DNA of 64,000 nucleotides from Mesorhizobium denitrificans. GTDB lineage: Bacteria > Pseudomonadota > Alphaproteobacteria > Rhizobiales > Rhizobiaceae. This document shows, one piece after another, positions 38,118 through 47,760 of this stretch (its first letter is position 1; every line of letters begins with the position of its first letter). The stretch spans positions 186,001 through 250,000 of the forward strand of contig NZ_QURN01000003.1 of the NCBI RefSeq assembly GCF_003403035.1, given 5' to 3'. The notes beneath the pieces were generated by a model. It was not told where the DNA came from. It searched no databases and saw only the letters and a program-made list of their open reading frames with translations. The translations under genes were made by a program, and so were the position numbers.

Positions 38118-39731
38118 TCAGGCGGCGAAGATCGTGCGACGGTCGGCAATCATCGTGCGGGCGGCATTGTGACCCGGCGCGCCCGTTACGCCGCCACCGG
38201 GGTGCGTGCCAGAGCCGCAAAGATAAAGCGCTCTAATCGGGGAGCGATAATCCGCGTAACCGAGCATGGGGCGCGCGCTGAACAGCTGGTCGAGGCTGAG
38301 CGCACCGTGGAAAATATCACCGCCAACGAGGCCGAAGGTGCGCTCCAGATCGAGAGGGCTCATGATCTGGCGCCCGACGACGCTGGACTTGAAGCCGGGC
38401 GCATAGCGGTCCACGGTTGCGATCATCAAATCCGCGACTTCCTCGCGGTGGTCATCCCATGAGCGACCGCCAGAAAGCTCCGGTTGCACATGCTGACAGA
38501 ACAGGCTGGCGACATGCGCATCCTTGGGCGCAAGACTATCATCCAGCGTCGATGGAATAAGCATTTCGACGATGGGCTCGCGGCTCCAGCCGTGCTGGCG
38601 CGCGTCCTGATAGGCACGGTCCATATAGGCAAGCGAAGGGGCGATCACGATGCCAGACGTATGATGATCCGCAAGCTCGCGGCCCGGCAGGCAGGAAAAG
38701 CTTGGCAACTCGGACAGCGCAACATTCATGCGGAACGTGCCTGAGCCGCATTTCCAGCGCCGCATGCGCTCCAGAAATTCAGCAGGCATGGCATCCGCCG
38801 GAACGAGCCGCTCGAACAGCAGGCGTGGGTTCAAATTGCTGACAACCGCGCCCGCACGAATGGCGCGTCCATCTTCGAGAACAACGCCCGCTGCACGGCC
38901 TTTTTCGATGATAATTTCCTGCGCAGGCGCATCCGTTTCGATTTCGACACCGCGCGCACGGCAGGCACTAGCCATCGCCTGCGTGATGGCACCCATGCCG
39001 CCGATAGCATGACCCCAAGCACCCTTCTTTCCGTTCACCTCGCCAAACACATGGTGCAACAACACATAGGCCGTGTTCGGCGTGTATGGGCTGGCAAAAT
39101 TACCGACGATGGAATCAAATCCGAACAGCGCCTTGACGCCATCAGTCTCGAACCAGCCGTCGAGGTAATCAGCGGCGGATTTGGTGAACAGATCGAGCAG
39201 CGCGCGACGTCGCTCCGGCGCAAGTCCGCGCAGGCGATTGCCACTCGACAGCGCGCGCCAAGCCTCCGCGATGGTTTCGCGCCAGCCGCCGCTGACCATA
39301 TTTGGCGGTTGCTGTAGCACCAGGTCGCGCAAAACATCGGCAATCGCGTCGATCTCGGCGTTATATGCGTCATAGCGCTCGGCATCGCGCGCGCTGTACC
39401 GGGCTATTTCGCCGTGCGTTAGGCCCTCGCCTGCCTTGAGATAGTTGCCATCAGGCAAGGGCAGGAAATTCCCAAGCCGCCGCTCGACGATTTTCAGGCC
39501 GTGGGCGGGCAGGTTCAGATCGCGGATGATTTTGGGATTGAGGAGGCTGACCGTGTAGGATGCGACTGAGTTGCGGAAGCCGGGGTGGAACTCCTCCGTT
39601 ACGGCAGCACCGCCAACCACGCCGCGACGTTCTATGACTTTGACGCGCAGGCCGGCCGCGGCGAGGTAATAAGCGCAGACAAGACCATTGTGCCCTGCCC
39701 CCACCACCAACACGTCATATCTCTCCGCCAT
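38118..39731 (-). CDS. FAD-dependent oxidoreductase, phytoene desaturase/RetSat-like
   Basis: 537 residues. The N-terminal FAD motif is YDVLVVGAGHNGLVCAYYLAAAG with the second glycine-rich stretch ERRGVVGGAAVTEEFHPGFR; near the C-terminus LYLCGSGTHPGGGVTGAPGHNAA is the CrtI-type FAD-binding signature. The family includes phytoene desaturases and all-trans-retinol saturase-like enzymes; no carotenoid genes are near, so the substrate is unknown. The ATG at 39731 has GGAACAG upstream. A reading from 40238 would add 169 residues antisense to the arsC-like gene and is rejected. Confidence 0.9.
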   Translation of the reverse strand: MAERYDVLVVGAGHNGLVCAYYLAAAGLRVKVIERRGVVGGAAVTEEFHPGFRNSVASYTVSLLNPKIIRDLNLPAHGLKIVERRLGNFLPLPDGNYLKAGEGLTHGEIARYSARDAERYDAYNAEIDAIADVLRDLVLQQPPNMVSGGWRETIAEAWRALSSGNRLRGLAPERRRALLDLFTKSAADYLDGWFETDGVKALFGFDSIVGNFASPYTPNTAYVLLHHVFGEVNGKKGAWGHAIGGMGAITQAMASACRARGVEIETDAPAQEIIIEKGRAAGVVLEDGRAIRAGAVVSNLNPRLLFERLVPADAMPAEFLERMRRWKCGSGTFRMNVALSELPSFSCLPGRELADHHTSGIVIAPSLAYMDRAYQDARQHGWSREPIVEMLIPSTLDDSLAPKDAHVASLFCQHVQPELSGGRSWDDHREEVADLMIATVDRYAPGFKSSVVGRQIMSPLDLERTFGLVGGDIFHGALSLDQLFSARPMLGYADYRSPIRALYLCGSGTHPGGGVTGAPGHNAARTMIADRRTIFAA

Positions 39732-39890
39732 TTGGCTGTTCCTTGCCGAAGCACGCGGTTGCAATGTCTCTTTATGCGACCGCGTGACAGTGCCGCAAGG
39801 GGCACGAAATGCTTGGGATAGTTCCTCACAATGCGCAATGCCGTTTGCATTTGTGATAAAGCTTTTCGGAGGCAGAAGATTGGACGTTTG

Positions 39891-40235
39891 ATGACTACGC
39901 TTTACGGTTTCAAATCCTGCGACACAGTGAAAAAGGCGCGCAAATGGCTGGATGATCGCGGCGTGCCTTATCGGTATTTCGACTACCGCGTCGAGAAGCT
40001 TGAACCGAAAACCCTCGATGACTGGTTCGCGAGGGCGGGCTGGGAGGCGGTTCTGAACAAGAACAGCACCACATTCAAGGAATTGCCCGAGAGCGAGAAA
40101 GCGCATCTGGATGCAGGCAAGGCACGCACAATGATTCTGGCGGAAACAAATCTCATCAAGCGCCCGGTGTTGGACACCGGCAGGATATTGCTTTTCGGCT
40201 TCAAGCAGGATGCTTACGAACAGGCGGTAAGCTGA
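39891..40235 (+). CDS. ArsC/Spx family reductase (YffB-like)
   Basis: 114 residues with a thioredoxin fold. Cys10 in FKSCDTVKKARKWL begins the family motif; NKNSTTFKELPE and IKRPVLDTG(R) follow, where arsenate reductases use arginines. Only one N-terminal cysteine is present and no ars genes surround it, so it is more like YffB (glutathione-dependent thiol reductase-like) than a true arsenate reductase. The ATG at 39891 starts the canonical TTLYGFKSC. A bidirectional terminator follows. Confidence 0.88.
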   Translation: MTTLYGFKSCDTVKKARKWLDDRGVPYRYFDYRVEKLEPKTLDDWFARAGWEAVLNKNSTTFKELPESEKAHLDAGKARTMILAETNLIKRPVLDTGRILLFGFKQDAYEQAVS

Positions 40236-40270
40236 CACGCCATCAAACTGCTATTCGCGCAAAAGAAAAA

Positions 40271-40305
40271 GGCCGCCCGATTTTCGGACGGCCCTTAGAT
40301 TTTTG
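40271..40305. terminator. Bidirectional terminator between the arsC-like gene and the F0 operon
   Basis: Hairpin GGCCG-CC-CGA, loop TTT, TCG-GA-CGGCC (40271-40293). T-rich runs flank both sides: TTAGATTTTTG on plus, CTTTTTCTTTT on minus. It should end both the arsC-like and the atp transcripts. Confidence 0.85.
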
Positions 40306-40317
40306 ATTGACCGGAAA

Positions 40318-40797
40318 TTAGTTGAGCTTGGCCTTGAGATCGCTCAGCGATGCCTTGAAAAGATCGGCACCTGCCTTCGCGTCTACCTTAAGCTCGATAA
40401 GCTTGCGGGCAGCTTCGGTGGCGATGTCAACGGCGGTCGACCGGACTTCATTGACTGCTTCGCGCTCGGCCTGAGCAATTTTCTGCTCGGCCATTGCGCT
40501 GCGGCGGGTGACGAATTCCTCGGTCTTCTGGCGCGCTTCGGTAACGAGCTGGCTCGCTTCATTCTTCGCAGCCTCAATGATGCTCGCGGCTTCGCTTTCG
40601 GCTTCCTTGCGCTTGCGCTGATATTCAGCCAGCAATTGCTGGGCTTCTTCGCGCAGCCGGCGCGCATCTTCAAGATCGCCTGCAATCTTGGCCGCGCGCT
40701 TATCCAGCGCAGAGCCAAGCGCACCGGGCACTTTGAAATAGATCGATATTGCGATGAAAATGACGAGGGCGACAAATGCCCAGAATGTGGCGTCCAT
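40318..40797 (-). CDS. atpF: ATP synthase F0 subunit b
   Basis: 159 residues: one N-terminal membrane helix (FWAFVALVIFIAISIYF), then a long heptad-rich coiled coil (about 30-145) with LREEAQQLLAEYQRKRKEAESEA. It is part of the peripheral stalk holding F1 against the rotor. It pairs with the b' subunit encoded just upstream, 9 bases apart. This is the last gene of the operon. Confidence 0.96.
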   Translation of the reverse strand: MDATFWAFVALVIFIAISIYFKVPGALGSALDKRAAKIAGDLEDARRLREEAQQLLAEYQRKRKEAESEAASIIEAAKNEASQLVTEARQKTEEFVTRRSAMAEQKIAQAEREAVNEVRSTAVDIATEAARKLIELKVDAKAGADLFKASLSDLKAKLN

Positions 40798-40806
40798 CGG
40801 TCCCTC

Positions 40807-41436
40807 CTAGTTCCGCACTGCTTTGACGGCAGCGGCGACGGTCGGTTTATCAACCTTGGTGCCAGTCAGCTGCTGAACAATCGCTGTAGCTGTTTCTTCG
40901 GCAATGTTGCTAACTTCGGCCATTGCCTTCGACTTAATGCCACCGATGCGCTTTTCTGCCTCGGCCATCTTGCCATCAAGTTCGGCCTCGACCTTCTTGC
41001 GCTCGACTTCGGCATCGGCCTTGGCTGAATCACGAGCGGTCTGGCCGATCGTGTTGGCGTTTGCCCGCGCTTCCGCAAGTTCCTGTTCGTAGGCGGCGAC
41101 CGCTGCGTCGGCATCTTCCTTCATGCGCGCCGCCTGATCGAGATCCTGTGCGATGCGGTCATGCCGCACCTCAAGGATCCCGCCAATACGCGGAACGATG
41201 ACCTTCTTCAGGAAGAGGTAGAAAAGGCCGAAAGTGATCGCCAGCCAAAGGAGCTGTGACGGGTAGTTGCTGGGATCGAAGGGCGGGAAAGCACCGCCGC
41301 CATGCTCAATGCCCGTTTCGGTATGCGTCTCGCCCGCTTGAGCGTCAGCCGGTGCGGCATGGGTTTCCCCTGCCGGTGCGTGCGATTCCCCTTCGGCCGG
41401 TTGGGCCTCCTGGGCGTAAGCCGATGTCACGAACAT
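40807..41436 (-). CDS. atpG: ATP synthase F0 subunit b'
   Basis: 209 residues. A long N-terminal Ala/Glu/His-rich stretch ([27 protein letters not shown]) precedes the membrane helix ([24 protein letters not shown], about 61-84) and the coiled-coil stalk. The b and b' pair is typical of alphaproteobacteria and photosynthetic lines. The first 9 residues (MFVTSAYAQ) look like a signal-like tail but no cleavage is implied. It is 64 bases from atpE, with a strong hairpin between. Also called atpF' or atpX. Confidence 0.95.
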   Translation of the reverse strand: MFVTSAYAQEAQPAEGESHAPAGETHAAPADAQAGETHTETGIEHGGGAFPPFDPSNYPSQLLWLAITFGLFYLFLKKVIVPRIGGILEVRHDRIAQDLDQAARMKEDADAAVAAYEQELAEARANANTIGQTARDSAKADAEVERKKVEAELDGKMAEAEKRIGGIKSKAMAEVSNIAEETATAIVQQLTGTKVDKPTVAAAVKAVRN

Positions 41437-41460
41437 CTCGATCCCCTAATCCCTTGCAGA

Positions 41461-41483
41461 CCGGCCGCCAAAATTGCGGCCGG
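41461..41483. other. Intercistronic stem-loop between atpE and the b' gene
   Basis: CCGGCCGC (41461-41468) pairs perfectly with GCGGCCGG (41476-41483), with a 7-base AT loop and no T-run. Its place directly after atpE suits mRNA stabilisation or partial termination, which would raise c-subunit output. Confidence 0.75.
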
Positions 41484-41500
41484 GCGAACTATGCCTGCTC

Positions 41501-41725
41501 TTATGCGAAGAGGAGGAGCAGCGCGACGAGCAGGGAGAAAATGCCCAGAGCTTCGGTAACGGCGAAGCCGAAAATCAGGCGGCCGAACTGACCGTCAGCA
41601 GCCGACGGGTTGCGCAGAGCGCCCGCCAGGTAGTTACCGAAAATGGTGCCGAGGCCGATGCCAGCGCCACCCATGCCGAGGCATGCGATGCCAGCGCCGA
41701 TTGCCTTTGCTGCTTCTACTTCCAT
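41501..41725 (-). CDS. atpE: ATP synthase F0 subunit c
   Basis: 74 residues, two membrane helices joined by a polar loop. The first helix is Gly/Ala-rich ([20 protein letters not shown]); the loop RNPS, and the proton-carrying acidic residue in helix 2 is the glutamate of [21 protein letters not shown]. It forms the rotor ring. AAGGAG lies about 8 bases before the ATG. Needed at about ten copies per complex, consistent with the hairpin downstream. Confidence 0.97.
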   Translation of the reverse strand: MEVEAAKAIGAGIACLGMGGAGIGLGTIFGNYLAGALRNPSAADGQFGRLIFGFAVTEALGIFSLLVALLLLFA

Positions 41726-41794
41726 TGTCCAACTCCTTTTGGATTCAAATTCGAAATGCGTTTTTGGGATGCAATTCCAGGAACTGCGTCTTGG

Positions 41795-42544
41795 TTAGTG
41801 ACCCGGATGAATTGCGTCGTTTAGATACATGCAGGTCAACACTGCAAACACATAGGCCTGCAGGAATGCGACGAGGAATTCCAATGCGGTGATGGCCACA
41901 GCCATGCCGAGCGGCAGGATGGAACCGGCAACACCAGCAGCGCCAAGCGCCGTGAGCGAGGTAACAAAGCCTGCAAAGACCTTAAGCGTGATGTGGCCGG
42001 CCAGCATGTTCGCAAAGAGACGAACGGAGAGGCTGATGGGACGCGACAGGAAGGAAATAACCTCGATCAGCACCACCAGCGGCACCAGAATTCCCGGTAC
42101 ACCTTGCGGAACAAAAAGCTTCAGGAAGCCAAACCCGTGCTTCATGAACCCGTAGATGATGACCGTGCCAATAACCAGAATCGCCAATGCGAAGGTGACA
42201 ATGATGTGGCTGGTGACGGTGAAGAAATAAGGGAACAGTCCGATGAGGTTTGCGACCAGAACAAACATGAACAGGGAAAAGACAAACGGGAAAAATCGCA
42301 TGCCCTGCGTACCCGCAGCATCTCGCAACATATTTGCGACGAATTCATACGACATTTCTGCAACCGACTGCAGACGGCCCGGGACGATGCCGCGGCTCGA
42401 CGTTGTCAGGAAAAGAAAAGCGCCAGCGACAACCGCTGTTGCCACCATGAAGGCGGAAGAATTGGTGAAAGAGAAATCATAGCCGCCGATTTCGATCGGA
42501 ATCCACTTAGAAATCTGGAACTGATGGATCGGATCGTTCGCCAC
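41795..42544 (-). CDS. atpB: ATP synthase F0 subunit a
   Basis: 249 residues with about five to six membrane helices. The essential arginine is in the segment [17 protein letters not shown], next to the c-ring interface, and the last helix ends [30 protein letters not shown]. It provides the proton half-channels. It lies 43 bases downstream of atpI and 69 bases upstream of atpE. Confidence 0.97.
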   Translation of the reverse strand: MANDPIHQFQISKWIPIEIGGYDFSFTNSSAFMVATAVVAGAFLFLTTSSRGIVPGRLQSVAEMSYEFVANMLRDAAGTQGMRFFPFVFSLFMFVLVANLIGLFPYFFTVTSHIIVTFALAILVIGTVIIYGFMKHGFGFLKLFVPQGVPGILVPLVVLIEVISFLSRPISLSVRLFANMLAGHITLKVFAGFVTSLTALGAAGVAGSILPLGMAVAITALEFLVAFLQAYVFAVLTCMYLNDAIHPGH

Positions 42545-42587
42545 GCTGTGACCCCTCGTTAAACACGCGCCGAAGCGCAGTCATTGC

Positions 42588-42989
42588 TTATTCCGGTTTC
42601 CCGGTTTCGTCTGGCTGCCTTATGCCAGCATTGGCAACAAGTCCAGCCGAACGCATAACATTCAACACACCAGCACCAAACCCAAGCAGCAGGAAGACAA
42701 TCAGTCCCCAGGGCGAGGTTCCCGCCCAACTGTCTATCAACCAACCAAGTCCCGCTCCGACGACCACCCCCGCGATAAACTCGCTGGACAGTTTCAGCGC
42801 GTTGCCGAACCCGGAAACACTGCTCGACTTCGCTGCCTGCTCGCTGGCCTGCTCCTCGGTGCGTCTCGATGCAAGTGAGGCATCAAGTTCGCGCCGCCGG
42901 CGCTCCAGCTCTTGGTCGCGCGGGTCCGGTTGCTCTGGCATTTGCGGAGCGGATTTTCCGGTATTTCCCGGCTTGCTCCCTCGTACCAT
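42588..42989 (-). CDS. atpI: ATP synthase assembly protein AtpI (AtpZ/AtpI family)
   Basis: 133 residues. A charged N-terminal half with an Arg/Glu-rich helix (DQELERRRRELDASLASRRTEEQ) is followed by two membrane helices (EFIAGVVVGAGLGWLIDSW and WGLIVFLLLGFGAGVLNVM). AtpI aids assembly of the c-ring and may act in Mg/Ca transport with AtpZ. GGGAGG lies 5 bases before the ATG at 42989. First gene of the F0 operon; the F1 genes are elsewhere, as usual in Rhizobiales. Confidence 0.93.
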   Translation of the reverse strand: MVRGSKPGNTGKSAPQMPEQPDPRDQELERRRRELDASLASRRTEEQASEQAAKSSSVSGFGNALKLSSEFIAGVVVGAGLGWLIDSWAGTSPWGLIVFLLLGFGAGVLNVMRSAGLVANAGIRQPDETGKPE

Positions 42990-43045
42990 AGCGACCTCCC
43001 TGCCCGGCAAATCCGCAATCGGATTGCCGCTCCAAAGTCGCGCGC

Positions 43046-43074
43046 AACATAGTTAGGGGCGCTCCACACGTCAA
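43046..43074 (-). promoter_or_regulatory. Sigma-70-type promoter of the F0 operon
   Basis: On the minus strand, -35 TTGACG (43069-43074), a 17-base spacer and -10 TATGTT (43046-43051). Transcription would begin near 43039, leaving a leader of about 50 bases before atpI. Confidence 0.6.
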
Positions 43075-43190
43075 GCGGCGTAAGGGCTTCTGCACAAAGC
43101 TCATTTAATTAATATATTCAATTGCTTACGTTGATGCGACATCGTGCCCTGCACGTCCCGCGCAAGAATCATGCGCCGACCGGTACACAA

Positions 43191-44381
43191 TCAGCTCCAG
43201 CCGCCATTTTTCGTCCGGTAGAAAATGTGGAGTCCGATCTTCGTCATCTTCTTCATATAGCGCGCCCAGCCGGGGCTGACATATTGCGCATAATAGTGCG
43301 TCGACGAGCCGACTTCGGGAATGAATATCTTGCCCGCCGTGACTGCCAGAGCGACGTCCTGCGCCTTTCGATAGACACCGGGGCTGGTCACGACGTCCTT
43401 GCGACCATCGCACGCAAAGGAAAATTGGCAGGCATTTCGCCAATTGCGATTCTGGTATACGACGCCGCAAATCGTTTTCGGATAGGCCGGATTGCGCACG
43501 CGGTTCAGCACGACCTGCGCGACGGCTGCCTGCCCCCGCAGCGATTCGCCCCGCGCCTCGAAATAAACCGCGTTGGCGAGACACGCCTGCTCGTCGCCCG
43601 AAAATACGGAAGCCGGAAGCGGTTGCTGAAGCCACGCGTGATCGCCCTGGCCCATAGGGGGAATGAAGCGACCACCATCGGGATCTTCGTTGAGCAAGCT
43701 CTCAAACGGCGAGGATTGAGCATAGTCAGGCGCTGCGGATGCGTATGCCGTCGCGAGAATGTCGGACTGGTGATTATTGACCAGTTCGGCGAGGTAGCGC
43801 GGAATGCCGGGGTCATTCTGCTCGACCTCACGGGTATGGAAAGCAGAGGCAATCTCGACCTCCTTGCCCTTGATGGCGGGCTTGGCGAAGGTTAGCTTTT
43901 CTTTGGTGTCAAGGCTGGGGCGCAGCATGGAGGTGCGCTCAAAAACCGTGCCCGCATTGAATGCCTTGGGCGGCGCAACGCGCTCAATTCCCACAATGCG
44001 GCCCTTTTTCTCCGTGCTATTCACGCGCACTTCGTCTGGCGTTTTCTCGGTGCCTTTGGTGTGGCCGCGAAAAGCGACCTTACCCAAACCCGGCGCTTTT
44101 ACGCCACCACCCGAAAGCAGGCCCGAATCGCCAAATGGCATTTCGGCCTGATGCACGGAGCCCGCCGCCGCCTTCTGAACATAACCGCCCCAGCTATCCG
44201 TTCCAGAATCATCACCCGCGATGAGGCCTGCAATGTCCTGCCGTCCGCCAACAGTCGGAAAAGCAAGCAGAACGGCGACCGCGACGAGTGCTGGCGTTTT
44301 GAGAGGAATGCGGCGCTTTAAAGCGCACGCGCCAAGCCGCAACAAAGAATCGACACGCAGACGCAACCGACAAACCCTCAC
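43191..44381 (-). CDS. Cell wall hydrolase, SleB-like
   Basis: 396 residues. An N-terminal signal-anchor (TPALVAVAVLLAFPTVGG, about 29-46), a long variable middle, and a C-terminal Hydrolase_2 (SleB-like) domain from about 265 (CLANAVYFEARGES) to the end (STHYYAQYVSPGW). The glutamate in YFEARGES is the usual catalytic acid. Expected role: lytic transglycosylase-like cleavage of peptidoglycan in the periplasm. The start is GTG at 44381; no upstream ATG fits. It lies between the F0 operon and der on the same strand. Confidence 0.88.
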   Translation of the reverse strand: MRVCRLRLRVDSLLRLGACALKRRIPLKTPALVAVAVLLAFPTVGGRQDIAGLIAGDDSGTDSWGGYVQKAAAGSVHQAEMPFGDSGLLSGGGVKAPGLGKVAFRGHTKGTEKTPDEVRVNSTEKKGRIVGIERVAPPKAFNAGTVFERTSMLRPSLDTKEKLTFAKPAIKGKEVEIASAFHTREVEQNDPGIPRYLAELVNNHQSDILATAYASAAPDYAQSSPFESLLNEDPDGGRFIPPMGQGDHAWLQQPLPASVFSGDEQACLANAVYFEARGESLRGQAAVAQVVLNRVRNPAYPKTICGVVYQNRNWRNACQFSFACDGRKDVVTSPGVYRKAQDVALAVTAGKIFIPEVGSSTHYYAQYVSPGWARYMKKMTKIGLHIFYRTKNGGWS

Positions 44382-44481
44382 CGCACGCTACAGTTGTACG
44401 GTTCGGAAAAATGAAGCATTAACCTTGATGGTCGGTTAACGTGACCGCCTTAGCGCTTGTTCTTGTTAACCGGAAAACGCT

Positions 44482-45903
44482 CTAGCGCTTCTTCTTTGCC
44501 TTATCCGCGAACGGATTATCCGACGTGCGAAGCGCCATGCGAATCGGCACGCCCGGCATGTCAAAGCTTTCGCGCAGGCTGTTCACCAAATAGCGGACGT
44601 ATGATTGCGGCAACGCATCGGGCCGCGACGTCGAGAGCACAAAGCCCGGCGGGCGCGTTTTGGCCTGCGTGATGTATTTGATCTTGAGACGCCGCCCGGC
44701 GACCGCCGGAGGCGGATGGTGCGCGAGTACGCCTTCGAGCCACCGATTGAGTCGACCGGTCGAAACACGGCGGTTCCAGACCTGATGCACCTTCAGGACC
44801 GCGTCCATCAGGCGATCAAGCCCGCGCCCAGTTTCCGCGCTGAGCGGAATCGCCAGCAGGCCGCGCACTTGCGGCAGGAGCCGCGCGGTTTTCTCATAGA
44901 GCTCCGCAAGCGTTTCCTGACGGTTTTCGATCAGGTCCCATTTGGAAAAGGCGATTACCGGAGCGCGACCCTCGCGGATGATGAGATCTGCGATTTGCAA
45001 ATCCTGCTTCTCGAAGGGAATTGTTGCGTCGAGTACAATTATGACGACTTCAGCAAAGCGGATGGCGCGAAGGCCGTCCGAAACGGAAAGCTTTTCCAGC
45101 TTTTCCTGAACTCTGGCCTTGCGGCGCATGCCAGCCGTGTCGAACAGCTTGATGCGGCGGCCTTTCCAATTCCAATCCACGGAAATCGAATCACGAGTGA
45201 TGCCCGCTTCCGGCCCGGTGAGAAGGCGCTCTTCGCCAATCAAGGCGTTGATGAGCGTGGATTTGCCAGCGTTCGGGCGACCAACCACAGCGATCCGCAG
45301 CGGCTTGGTGTCGTCATATGCCGGTTCTTCATCCGCATCGGTGATGTCTTCACCGATCAGCGGTTCGGCTTCTGCTGCTTCGTCTTCGTCATCTTCGAAG
45401 GCGCGTTCCTCGCCGACAGCAGCGATGATCGCGTCGCGCAGATCCGGCATGCCCTGCCCGTGTTCCGCCGAAATCGGAACAGGCTCGCCGAGGCCAAGCT
45501 CAAACGATTCCAGATAGCCTGCGTCCGAGCCGCGAGCCTCGGATTTGTTTGCGACGAGAATGACGGGCTTGCCAGCACGGCGGACGATTTCGGCAAAGGT
45601 GCGGTCATCCGGCAGAATGCCCGATTTGGCATCGACGACGAAAAAGATCAGATCGGCCTCGCGAATCGCGATTTCCGTCTGCTGACGCATACGGCCTTGC
45701 AGCGTGGCCGCAGCAGCGTCTTCGAAGCCAGCGGTATCCACCACATCGAAATTAAGGTCATAGAGGCGGGCGGCATGAATGCGCCGGTCGCGCGTTACGC
45801 CCGGCGTATCGTCAACAAGAGCCAACTTGCGGCCAACGAGCCGGTTGAAAAGCGTTGATTTGCCGACATTGGGTCGGCCTATGATGGCAATGGTGAGAGC
45901 CAT
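44482..45903 (-). CDS. der: Ribosome-assembly GTPase Der
   Basis: 473 residues with two tandem GTPase domains and a KH-like C-terminus. P-loops: [12 protein letters not shown] (about 8-19) and [12 protein letters not shown] (about 207-218); switch DTAGFED and [10 protein letters not shown]4 NKSE and SKWD. Between the domains is an acidic linker ([25 protein letters not shown]). Needed for 50S subunit maturation. It ends KAKKKR, basic as usual. The upstream TPR gene is 7 bases away, as in many Rhizobiales. Confidence 0.97.
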   Translation of the reverse strand: MALTIAIIGRPNVGKSTLFNRLVGRKLALVDDTPGVTRDRRIHAARLYDLNFDVVDTAGFEDAAAATLQGRMRQQTEIAIREADLIFFVVDAKSGILPDDRTFAEIVRRAGKPVILVANKSEARGSDAGYLESFELGLGEPVPISAEHGQGMPDLRDAIIAAVGEERAFEDDEDEAAEAEPLIGEDITDADEEPAYDDTKPLRIAVVGRPNAGKSTLINALIGEERLLTGPEAGITRDSISVDWNWKGRRIKLFDTAGMRRKARVQEKLEKLSVSDGLRAIRFAEVVIIVLDATIPFEKQDLQIADLIIREGRAPVIAFSKWDLIENRQETLAELYEKTARLLPQVRGLLAIPLSAETGRGLDRLMDAVLKVHQVWNRRVSTGRLNRWLEGVLAHHPPPAVAGRRLKIKYITQAKTRPPGFVLSTSRPDALPQSYVRYLVNSLRESFDMPGVPIRMALRTSDNPFADKAKKKR

Positions 45904-45910
45904 CGCACGC

Positions 45911-46576
45911 TTACGACTTCACGCCCGAGCCGCGCAGAAGCTCGATCATGAGCGTTGCGCGCTGCTGGGCGTCTTGCGGCGCTGCATCATCATCCGCGAT
46001 TTGCTTGAAGAGCTTCATGGCGTCATCACCCTTGCCCTCTTTCCAAGCGGAAAGCCCGAGCGCTTCGCGCGCAGCAACGCGCATTGGATTGGTGTCGGCG
46101 GCGAGCTGCTCAACGCGATCAGCGACGTCTTTATAAGAACCGGAATCGACGAGAATATAGCCAGCGCGCAGGCGCGCGATATCGCGCAGCGACATATCGG
46201 CAGAACTGTCTGCGGCGATCGCATCGAACGCGGCTACAGCGCCGGCGGCATCGCCCTTGTCGGACAGAACCGTCGCACCACGCAGGCGCGCCAGAACGGG
46301 ATAAGCGCCGTGGGCATTGTCTTCGACCTGCTTGAAGGCGGCGAGCGCTTCGTCGGTCTTGCCATCGCGCGCCAATTGCAGCGCCTGGGCAAACGCATCA
46401 CCAGCGGTGCCGGAGCGCATCTCGTCCCAATATTTATACCCGCCGAAGGCAGCCGTTCCTAGAACGATGGCCACGGCAAGCGCGATAATCAAAGCGCCAT
46501 AGCGGTCCCACAGAGCCTTCGCCTTATCCTGGCGAATCTCTTCCTGAACCTCTCGAAAGAAACTGTCGTCCGTCAT
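45911..46576 (-). CDS. Membrane-anchored TPR protein (YfgM-like)
   Basis: 221 residues. One membrane helix ([22 protein letters not shown], about 29-50) with a short cytoplasmic N-terminus and a periplasmic TPR-like region ([20 protein letters not shown] and following). The layout matches YfgM of E. coli, an ancillary SecYEG-associated chaperone; this is inferred from topology. It is coupled to der downstream. The ATG at 46576 ([13 protein letters not shown]) is preferred over one eight codons upstream. Confidence 0.86.
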   Translation of the reverse strand: MTDDSFFREVQEEIRQDKAKALWDRYGALIIALAVAIVLGTAAFGGYKYWDEMRSGTAGDAFAQALQLARDGKTDEALAAFKQVEDNAHGAYPVLARLRGATVLSDKGDAAGAVAAFDAIAADSSADMSLRDIARLRAGYILVDSGSYKDVADRVEQLAADTNPMRVAAREALGLSAWKEGKGDDAMKLFKQIADDDAAPQDAQQRATLMIELLRGSGVKS

Positions 46577-46761
46577 GAAACAGATCCGAGCGCCCCACAT
46601 GCAGGGCCGTTGCGCGCCTTTTAGCGATTATTCGCGGCGTGGGAAGGGGGAAAGGCACGGTTCTTGACCGGCATTTGCAAAAATCAATTCGCAATCGCCA
46701 TATTCGCGCCGGAGTTCGGCAACACTCAACCGCCTGTTCACAATCCCTCGTGCATTGAGTG

Positions 46762-47760
46762 ATGATGTTGCGTTTGCGTATCTTTGTGTTGCTGGCTGCG
46801 GGCCTGAGCGTTTCTCCGGTGCGGGCCGATCCGCCGATGGCGGCGCGAAAGCCGATGCAGACTGTGATCATTTCGTTCGACGGTGCGCACGATCTCAATC
46901 AATGGCGACGCAGCCGCGCACTGGCCGCGCAGACCGGCGCACATTTCACCTATTTTCTGTCCTGCGTTTTTCTGCTTTCGCCCGAAACGAAGGGGACATA
47001 TCAGCCGCCGCATATGAAAGCCGGGCGCTCGAATGTCGGTTTTGCGCAATCACGCGCCGAAGTCGAGCAGCGACTATACCAGATCAGGCTCGCCGTTTCG
47101 GAAGGCCATGATCTAGCCAGCCATGCCTGCGGCCATTTTGACGGTGGCCACTGGACTGCCGCAGACTGGAAACAGGAATTCGCATCGTTCGCCGACATTT
47201 TGCGCAACGCCTATTCCATCAATCAGATCGCACCCGAGCCGGATGATTGGAAAAACGTTGCGGCACGCGTGGATGGTGCACGCGCGCCATACCTTTCAAC
47301 CGGACCTTCGCTCTACAGGGCAATTGCGGATGCCGGGCTGAGCTATGATGCGAGCGGCATTTCGCGCGGACCAGAAAAGCCCAATCTCGATGGCGCGATT
47401 GCGCGTTTTTCCCTGCCGCTGATACCAGAGGGGCCGAAGGGCGCGCGTGTGCTTGGAATGGACTATAATCTTTATGTCCGGCATTCTGCGGGCAAGGATA
47501 ATCTCGCCCGCTCCAAGGAATTCGAAGACCGGAGCTATGCCGCGTTTCGGGCGGCATTCGACAAGCAATATGATGGCGAGCGTGTGCCGCTACAGCTTGG
47601 CTTTCACTTTGTTTTGATGAATGGCGGCGCGTATTGGCGCGCGCTTGAGCGCTTTGCATCCGAGGTTTGCACGAAACCCGATGTCGCCTGCATCAGCTAT
47701 CGTGACTATCTGGCGCGCGCAGGATTCGGCCTTAAACGCGCGCCAGACCGCCAAGGTTAG
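46762..47760 (+). CDS. Secreted polysaccharide deacetylase
   Basis: 332 residues. Signal peptide about 1-22 ([17 protein letters not shown]). NodB-type metal-dependent deacetylase fold: FDGAHD (residues about 39-44) carries the Asp, and SHACGHFDG holds two metal-binding histidines. The third region [23 protein letters not shown] is family-like. The acceptor could be peptidoglycan or an exopolysaccharide. Two adjacent ATG codons (46762, 46765) follow a GTG. Its stop overlaps the stop region of bacA by 4 bases (convergent). Confidence 0.85.
   Translation: MMLRLRIFVLLAAGLSVSPVRADPPMAARKPMQTVIISFDGAHDLNQWRRSRALAAQTGAHFTYFLSCVFLLSPETKGTYQPPHMKAGRSNVGFAQSRAEVEQRLYQIRLAVSEGHDLASHACGHFDGGHWTAADWKQEFASFADILRNAYSINQIAPEPDDWKNVAARVDGARAPYLSTGPSLYRAIADAGLSYDASGISRGPEKPNLDGAIARFSLPLIPEGPKGARVLGMDYNLYVRHSAGKDNLARSKEFEDRSYAAFRAAFDKQYDGERVPLQLGFHFVLMNGGAYWRALERFASEVCTKPDVACISYRDYLARAGFGLKRAPDRQG

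Noticed and set aside
39732-40238. N-terminal extension of the FAD oxidoreductase by 169 residues
   Set aside because: It would run antisense through the arsC-like gene; the FAD motif starts right after the ATG at 39731, which has a ribosome site.
44605-45858. A 417-codon plus-strand open frame
   Set aside because: Antisense to der with both P-loops intact on the minus strand.
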